Shown here in pieces: positions 5,936 to 9,321 of a stretch of DNA of 9,321 nucleotides; position 1 is the first letter of the stretch, and each line of letters opens with the position of its first letter. Origin of the DNA: an uncultured Clostridia bacterium. Lineage in GTDB: Bacteria > Bacillota > Clostridia > Lachnospirales > Anaerotignaceae. The stretch spans positions 1 through 9,321 of the forward strand of contig CALASU010000114.1 in NCBI GenBank assembly GCA_937888765.1, given 5' to 3'. The translations under genes and the position numbers were made by a program. Under the pieces are notes generated by a model, which saw nothing but the letters and a program-made list of their open reading frames with translations, ran no database searches and had not been told where the DNA came from.

Positions 5936-6634
5936 TCACACTTTTTCCAGCATCTTTTCTACCAGATCACTGCTGCGTTTTGCTGCCAGCTTGCAGAACT
6001 GGTCAAAGGACATATCTGCTTCTTCGTCTGCGCCGTCACTGATGGCACGGATAATGACAAAAGGAATTCTGTTCAGCCAGCAGGCATGAGCGATTGCCGC
6101 ACCTTCCATTTCCGCACAGTCGCCCTGTACGTTGCGTCTGATCTTTTCCTTGCCTTCTTTTGTGCCGATAAACTGATCGCCGCTTGCTACGCGTCCCAGA
6201 ATCACTTTGAAGTCATCTGCTGTTTCTGCCGCCGCTTCCTGTGCAATCTGTACCATCATTTCGTCTGCCTTGAAATAGCTTTCTGCCAGACGGGGAATGA
6301 TGCCTACAGGATCGCCCAGCGCAGAAGTATCCATATCGTGCTGTACCGCATCTGTGGAAATCAGGATATCCCCAATGTGCAGTGTTTCATTGACCGCACC
6401 TGCAACACCTGTATTGATGACATAATCCACTGCAAAGTGGTCAATCAGAACCTGTGTGCAGACTGCCGCATTTACCTTACCAATACCGCTGACTACCAGC
6501 ACAATGCTGTTGCCGTGGAATTTGCCGATATAAAACTGTAAGCCGATTACATTTTTTGTTGTTACGATTTCAATTTTCTCTCTCAGATATGCGATTTCTT
6601 CTTCCATCGCACCGATGATACCGATTGTTTTCAT
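5936..6634 (-). CDS. mtnN: 5'-methylthioadenosine/S-adenosylhomocysteine nucleosidase
   Basis: Cytoplasmic enzyme that hydrolyses MTA, SAH and 5'-deoxyadenosine to adenine and the matching (thio)ribose, clearing by-products of SAM use and feeding methionine salvage. The 232-residue length is standard. The start IGIIGAMEEEI carries the acid/base Glu (residue 13, matching Glu12 of E. coli). SGIGKVNAA is at 49-57, NTGVAGA at 74-80, the substrate-binding AEMEG is at 174-178, and the catalytic Asp200 lies in RAISDGAD. ATG 6634 has GGAG about 10 nt upstream. It stands alone, divergent from the peptidase C26 gene. Radical-SAM and methylation enzymes such as MtaB make its substrates. Confidence 0.96.
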   Translation of the reverse strand: MKTIGIIGAMEEEIAYLREKIEIVTTKNVIGLQFYIGKFHGNSIVLVVSGIGKVNAAVCTQVLIDHFAVDYVINTGVAGAVNETLHIGDILISTDAVQHDMDTSALGDPVGIIPRLAESYFKADEMMVQIAQEAAAETADDFKVILGRVASGDQFIGTKEGKEKIRRNVQGDCAEMEGAAIAHACWLNRIPFVIIRAISDGADEEADMSFDQFCKLAAKRSSDLVEKMLEKV

Positions 6635-6693
6635 TGTCTGTCAACTCCAATCCGAATTTTTATGATGATTCTTTTGATAGGCTTTTCTCTGCT

Positions 6694-6723
6694 ATTGTAC
6701 CATACATCATACAGAACGGGCAA
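6694..6723 (-). promoter_or_regulatory. mtnN: Predicted extended -10 promoter of mtnN
   Basis: On the minus strand TTGCCC (6718-6723), an 18-bp spacer and TACAAT (6694-6699), preceded by TGG to make an extended -10. A short CGGG/CCCG dyad (6717-6729) overlaps the -35. It lies about 60 bp before the ATG, back to back with the plus-strand promoter. Confidence 0.65.
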
Positions 6724-6757
6724 GTCCCGCAATTTTCACGCTTTTTCTTCGGATGCG

Positions 6758-6786
6758 TTGCAAAAAAAAGCCATTTTTTGTATACT
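6758..6786 (+). promoter_or_regulatory. Predicted promoter of the peptidase C26-MscS-DUF951 operon
   Basis: TTGCAA (6758-6763), a 17-bp spacer and TATACT (6781-6786). The spacer is an A-tract/T-tract inverted repeat (CAAAAAA at 6761-6767, TTTTTTG at 6774-6780), likely to bend. Transcription would begin about 27 bp before ATG 6820, and AGAGGT lies 8 nt before that ATG. Confidence 0.7.
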
Positions 6787-6819
6787 ATTAAAGGAAATCA
6801 GAAAAAGAGGTGTTTTTTA

Positions 6820-7524
6820 ATGTCTATCAAACCCATTATCGGCATCACACCCGATTATTCCTATGAAAACAAGGCATATAGCCTGCATGAAGACTATATC
6901 GCCGCAATCGAGGCTGCAGGCGGCTGTCCGATCATACTGCCGCCCACAGAGGAATTGCCCGATTTTCTGGATGGCATTGTATTCTCCGGCGGTGGAGATA
7001 TCGACCCCTTGCTCTTTGGGGAAGAACCTCTGCATGAAAGCGGTGAAATTTCTCCTCTGCGGGATGCATATGAACTGGAGCTGTGCAGACAGGCACTGAC
7101 AAAAGATCTGCCTGTGCTCGGTATCTGCCGCGGGATGCAGGTAATGAACATTGTCACAGGCGGCGGTATCTATCAGGATATTTTCGTGCAGACAGATACC
7201 ACACTGAAACACAGCCAGCAGGCACCCCGCTTCTATGCGACCCACAGCATTTTTCTTGAAAAAGGCACATTCCTTGCCAATCTGTGGGAAACAAAGCGTA
7301 CAGCAGTCAATTCCGTACACCATCAGTCAATCTCGACTGTCGGAGAGGGCTTTGTGGTAACTGCCCGCAGTGCGGACGGACTGGCGGAAGCCATCGCACA
7401 CACAGAAAAACGCTTCGCTGTCGGCGTGCAGTGGCATCCTGAAGCAATGAAAACAAACGAAATGGGTAAACTGTTCACAGCATTCCTTGCTGCGGCAGAA
7501 GCCCATAGAAAAGACAGGAGGTAA
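6820..7524 (+). CDS. Gamma-glutamyl-gamma-aminobutyrate hydrolase family protein (peptidase C26, PuuD-like)
   Basis: A class-I glutamine-amidotransferase-fold hydrolase of the C26 family, 234 residues. Relatives cleave gamma-glutamyl amide bonds, for example gamma-glutamyl-GABA in putrescine breakdown. The N-terminus KPIIGITPDYS is typical. FSGGGDIDP is at 55-63, the nucleophile Cys103 in the elbow GICRGMQ, NSVHHQS at 164-170, and His206/Glu208 in GVQWHPE, which completes the triad. No puu-type pathway genes are next to it, so the true substrate is open. The start at ATG 6820 fits AGAGGT at 8 nt and the promoter just upstream; a longer frame would run through the promoter. The stop overlaps the ribosome site of the MscS gene. 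Confidence 0.93.
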   Translation: MSIKPIIGITPDYSYENKAYSLHEDYIAAIEAAGGCPIILPPTEELPDFLDGIVFSGGGDIDPLLFGEEPLHESGEISPLRDAYELELCRQALTKDLPVLGICRGMQVMNIVTGGGIYQDIFVQTDTTLKHSQQAPRFYATHSIFLEKGTFLANLWETKRTAVNSVHHQSISTVGEGFVVTARSADGLAEAIAHTEKRFAVGVQWHPEAMKTNEMGKLFTAFLAAAEAHRKDRR

Positions 7525-7530
7525 TTGAAA

Positions 7531-8406
7531 ATGGAAGTTTTTAGCATCGTAAACGAAATGGCTGCATCTACAATGCAGACCGCAGCATTCACAGGTATGC
7601 TGGCACTGGGTATCAAAATCCTGAAAATCGCATTCACTTTATTTATCTGCTGGGTACTGATCAAATGCTCCAGCAAGCTGATCGACAAACTGCTGAATGC
7701 ACAGGTACAGAGAACAAAGCTTGCCATGTCCGAAAGAAAAGCAAGTACACTGAGCACCGTCGCAGGCAGCATTCTGAAATATGTAATTTACTTCATCGGT
7801 CTGGTATCCGTACTGAAACAGCTGGGCGTACCCACAGAATCCCTGCTGGTTATCGCTTCCGCAGGCTCTGTAGCAATCGGTCTGGGTGCACAGGGTATTG
7901 CCGCTGACATGATGGAAGGCTTTTTCGTACTGTTTGAAGATCACTATGCGGTTGGCGATGTGGTAACCATTCAGGGAATTACAGGCACAGTGGAAAGCGT
8001 GACACTGCGCTCCACAAAACTGCGTGACGTCATGGGCTGTGTGCATATCATCCCCAATGGCTCTCTGGGTACGGTTTCCAATCTCTGCCGTGAATATATC
8101 AATGCTGCCGTAACAGTAGGTGTTGCATACGGCGAAAACATTGACCGTGTCCTGGAAATACTGAATGATGAAATGGAAAAAACAACAGACATGGAAAACA
8201 TTCTGGAAAGACCCACCGTTGCAGGTATTGTTGGTCTGGACGATTCCGCTGTCAGCATCAAGATCGTTGCAAAATGTAAAATCAAAACAGCAGCAGGCGT
8301 AGAAGCAGAACTTCGCCGTCGCATCAAGAACCGTCTGGACAAAGAAGGTATCGAAATCCCCTTCCCCCAGCGCGTGGTACACGTTGTACACGAAAAGGAG
8401 GCGTAA
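7531..8406 (+). CDS. Small-conductance mechanosensitive channel (MscS family)
   Basis: An inner-membrane channel that opens under membrane tension and releases solutes during hypo-osmotic shock. The 291 residues are close to E. coli MscS (286). Predicted segments: TM1 about 20-46, TM2 about 80-100, and the pore helix TM3 about 103-136 with the small-residue run ASAGSVAIGLGAQG. A beta domain follows (VGDVVTIQGITGTVESVTLRSTKLRD) with the conserved IPNG turn, then a soluble alpha/beta C-terminus. AGGAGGT (7516-7522) is 8 nt before ATG 7531; a TTG at 7525 would be too close. It starts 6 bp after the peptidase gene. Pairing with DUF951 downstream is common in Firmicutes. Confidence 0.95.
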   Translation: MEVFSIVNEMAASTMQTAAFTGMLALGIKILKIAFTLFICWVLIKCSSKLIDKLLNAQVQRTKLAMSERKASTLSTVAGSILKYVIYFIGLVSVLKQLGVPTESLLVIASAGSVAIGLGAQGIAADMMEGFFVLFEDHYAVGDVVTIQGITGTVESVTLRSTKLRDVMGCVHIIPNGSLGTVSNLCREYINAAVTVGVAYGENIDRVLEILNDEMEKTTDMENILERPTVAGIVGLDDSAVSIKIVAKCKIKTAAGVEAELRRRIKNRLDKEGIEIPFPQRVVHVVHEKEA

Positions 8407-8409
8407 AAT

Positions 8410-8646
8410 ATGGATTTCTCCGTAGGCGATATTGTACAGATGAAAAAAGCCCATCCCTGCGGTTCCTCCCAGTGGGAGATCCTCAGAACAGGCATTGATT
8501 TTCGCATCAAATGCTGCGGCTGCGGGCATATGGTCATGCTCCCCCGCGTGAAATTCGAAAAAAATGTAAAAAAAATTTTGGAAACACATGAGCACCGCCA
8601 AATAGTGCATGACGAAGATAAACGGCAGCACGCACAAAGCGAGTGA
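8410..8646 (+). CDS. DUF951 family small protein, candidate metal-binding
   Basis: A 78-residue cytoplasmic protein of unknown function. The family pattern is clear: VGDIVQMKKAHPCGSSQWEI at about 5-24, then KCCGCGHMVMLPRVKFEKNVKKIL at 34-57. Cys17, Cys35, Cys36 and Cys38 with His15/His40 could form a zinc site, although this is inferred. Family members I know of end soon after the KFEK(x)VKKIL helix, so the roughly 20 polar residues after it (HEHRQIVHDEDKR...) look like an extension, whose last codons and TGA run into the hairpin array. AAGGAGG lies 8 nt before ATG 8410, inside the end of the MscS gene, so the two are probably translationally coupled. In several Firmicutes DUF951 sits between MscS and ychF; ychF is absent here. 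Confidence 0.9.
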   Translation: MDFSVGDIVQMKKAHPCGSSQWEILRTGIDFRIKCCGCGHMVMLPRVKFEKNVKKILETHEHRQIVHDEDKRQHAQSE

Positions 8647-8749
8647 CTTTGCGAAGCAAAGTGCTGACAAAGGCGGCAGAGCCGTCTTCCCGCAGGGAAG
8701 ATGCTTGCCACAAACTCCCTGCAAGGAGAATCATTCCCCTTGGTAGGGG
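8626..8749 (+). repeat. Dense array of short stem-loops after DUF951
   Basis: Successive perfect or near-perfect hairpins occur in about 120 bp. They are: ACTTTGC-GAA-GCAAAGT (8646-8662), flanked by a CAGCAC/GTGCTG outer stem (8626-8631 and 8661-8666); AAGGCGGC-AGA-GCCGTCTT (8670-8688, one G-T); TCTTCCC-GCA-GGGAAGA (8685-8701); CTTGC...GCAAG (8704-8725) or CTCC...GGAG (8715-8728); and CCCCT-TGGT-AGGGG (8736-8749). Neighbouring stems overlap, and GCAGGGA (8692-8698) can also pair with TCCCTGC (8716-8722), so alternative folds are possible. No transposase, tRNA or attC consensus is seen. It may be a dispersed intergenic repeat or a structured 3' untranslated RNA. Confidence 0.7.
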
Positions 8750-8780
8750 TCTTGGGGGCAATGCCCCCAAGACCTTTTTT
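8748..8780 (+). terminator. Strong intrinsic terminator of the DUF951 operon
   Basis: A 12-bp perfect stem GGTCTTGGGGGC / GCCCCCAAGACC (8748-8774) with a 3-nt loop is followed by six T (8775-8780). The T-run overlaps the stop codon of the converging minus-strand gene. On the minus strand no T-run follows the stem, so only plus-strand termination is expected. Confidence 0.93.
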
Positions 8781-9321
8781 ATTTCACCATCTGACAGGTA
8801 TAGGCATTGATCAGATATGGTTCTTTTTCCTCCATCAGATAGATGCGATAAAACGGCTCCAACTCTACCGTCAGCACATCCTCACCGGTCGTATTCCCGC
8901 CTTCTGCCGTGCTGTATCCCAGTTCTATGCGGTGTATGGTCGCTTCATAATCATGTTTTTCCTTACGCCATTCCCGCATGAATGTCAGCAGTGCTTCATC
9001 CGAATAACAGATATCCTTCTTTTCCCCCAGATATCCCTTGATCGGGCAGTAATCAAAGCCGATCCGCCGGATGCCTTCCTTTGTCACAAATACGGAAAAG
9101 GTATTTGAAAACACATCATCCTGCTTGTAAGTACCGCAAAACAATACTTCAAAGCCATCTTCTTTCTCCTGCACCATGGCATCTCCATAGGTGCCGAAGA
9201 AATGCTCCGTTCCCTCCAGAAACTCTTTTGCCGTCTGCAGCGCCTTGCCGCGTTCAAGCCCCTCTTTGCCCAGTGCGATCTCCGTATCTTCCCAGGTACC
9301 TTCCGCACCGTTAAGCACAAG
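8779..9321 (-). CDS. YycI-like domain protein, 5' end outside window
   Basis: At least 181 residues, open to the right edge. A GTG at 9318 is possible but no ribosome site can be seen, so I treat the gene as lacking its 5' end. The C-terminal half has the strand pattern of the YycI/YycH type: an FSNTFSVFVTKEGIRRIGF segment, a YLGEKKDICYSDEALLTFM helix, a HRIELGYSTAEG strand, and a closing LEPFYRIYLMEEKEPYLINAYT, close to the family's 'Pxwriel...yyinAytG' ending. YycI is a membrane-anchored regulator of the WalK/WalR kinase pair. If this is right, an N-terminal membrane anchor should lie just outside the window. No wal genes are visible here, so the assignment rests on this resemblance alone. 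It converges on the DUF951 operon. Confidence 0.55.
   Translation of the reverse strand, partial: LVLNGAEGTWEDTEIALGKEGLERGKALQTAKEFLEGTEHFFGTYGDAMVQEKEDGFEVLFCGTYKQDDVFSNTFSVFVTKEGIRRIGFDYCPIKGYLGEKKDICYSDEALLTFMREWRKEKHDYEATIHRIELGYSTAEGGNTTGEDVLTVELEPFYRIYLMEEKEPYLINAYTCQMVK

Noticed and set aside
7639..8724. Minus-strand open frame of 361 codons opposite MscS and DUF951
   Set aside because: Antisense to two clear families, with a Cys/Phe-rich composition and passage through the terminator hairpins; not a gene.
1..9321. CRISPR array, tRNA, rRNA, insertion sequence, phage or toxin-antitoxin genes
   Set aside because: No regularly spaced repeats, no tRNA-like cloverleaf, and no transposase, integrase or defence-type motif seen on either strand. 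Secondary-structure and profile searches were not possible here.

Overview
The window reads as a chromosomal stretch of a low-to-medium GC Gram-positive anaerobe in the Clostridia, most likely Lachnospirales. The support is the gene content (RNase J, an IreB/RuvX/DUF1292 cluster, MtaB, a MscS channel next to DUF951), strong AGGAGG ribosome-binding sites, TTG starts and sigma-A promoters. There are no phage, plasmid, tRNA, rRNA or CRISPR signals. Most of it is ordinary housekeeping DNA.

Left block (1-5277, all minus strand, read right to left). A promoter near 5248-5277 starts a compact series: an unrecognised 189-residue helical protein, a Cof-type HAD phosphatase (8-bp overlap), and the radical-SAM tRNA methylthiotransferase MtaB (21-bp gap). 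A second promoter (2457-2485) and a 14-bp palindrome in the leader precede ireB, ruvX and a DUF1292 gene. This is the well-known Firmicutes ireB-ruvX-yrzB cluster, here downstream of mtaB rather than of alaS. After a 150-bp spacer with hairpins and a possible promoter comes RNase J, cut by the left edge.

Middle block (5311-6723, minus strand). Two independently transcribed single genes: an unrecognised 151-residue protein with a consensus promoter and a clear intrinsic terminator, and the MTA/SAH nucleosidase MtnN with an extended -10 promoter. MtnN removes SAM by-products (SAH, 5'-deoxyadenosine) of the kind made by MtaB, a metabolic link but not an operon link.

Right block (6758-8780, plus strand). 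A divergent promoter drives a class-I glutamine-amidotransferase-like peptidase C26, a small MscS-type channel and a DUF951 protein with a candidate metal-binding Cys/His set. These are tightly spaced (the ribosome site of each downstream gene overlaps the end of the gene before it). The unit ends in a dense run of about six short hairpins finishing in a 12-bp-stem terminator. From the right edge a converging minus-strand gene, missing its 5' end, runs in; its C-terminal half resembles the YycI-type domain.

The least explained items are the hairpin array at 8626-8780, the two unrecognised genes (4630-5199 and 5351-5806), and the ireB leader palindrome. I found no clear new multi-gene system.
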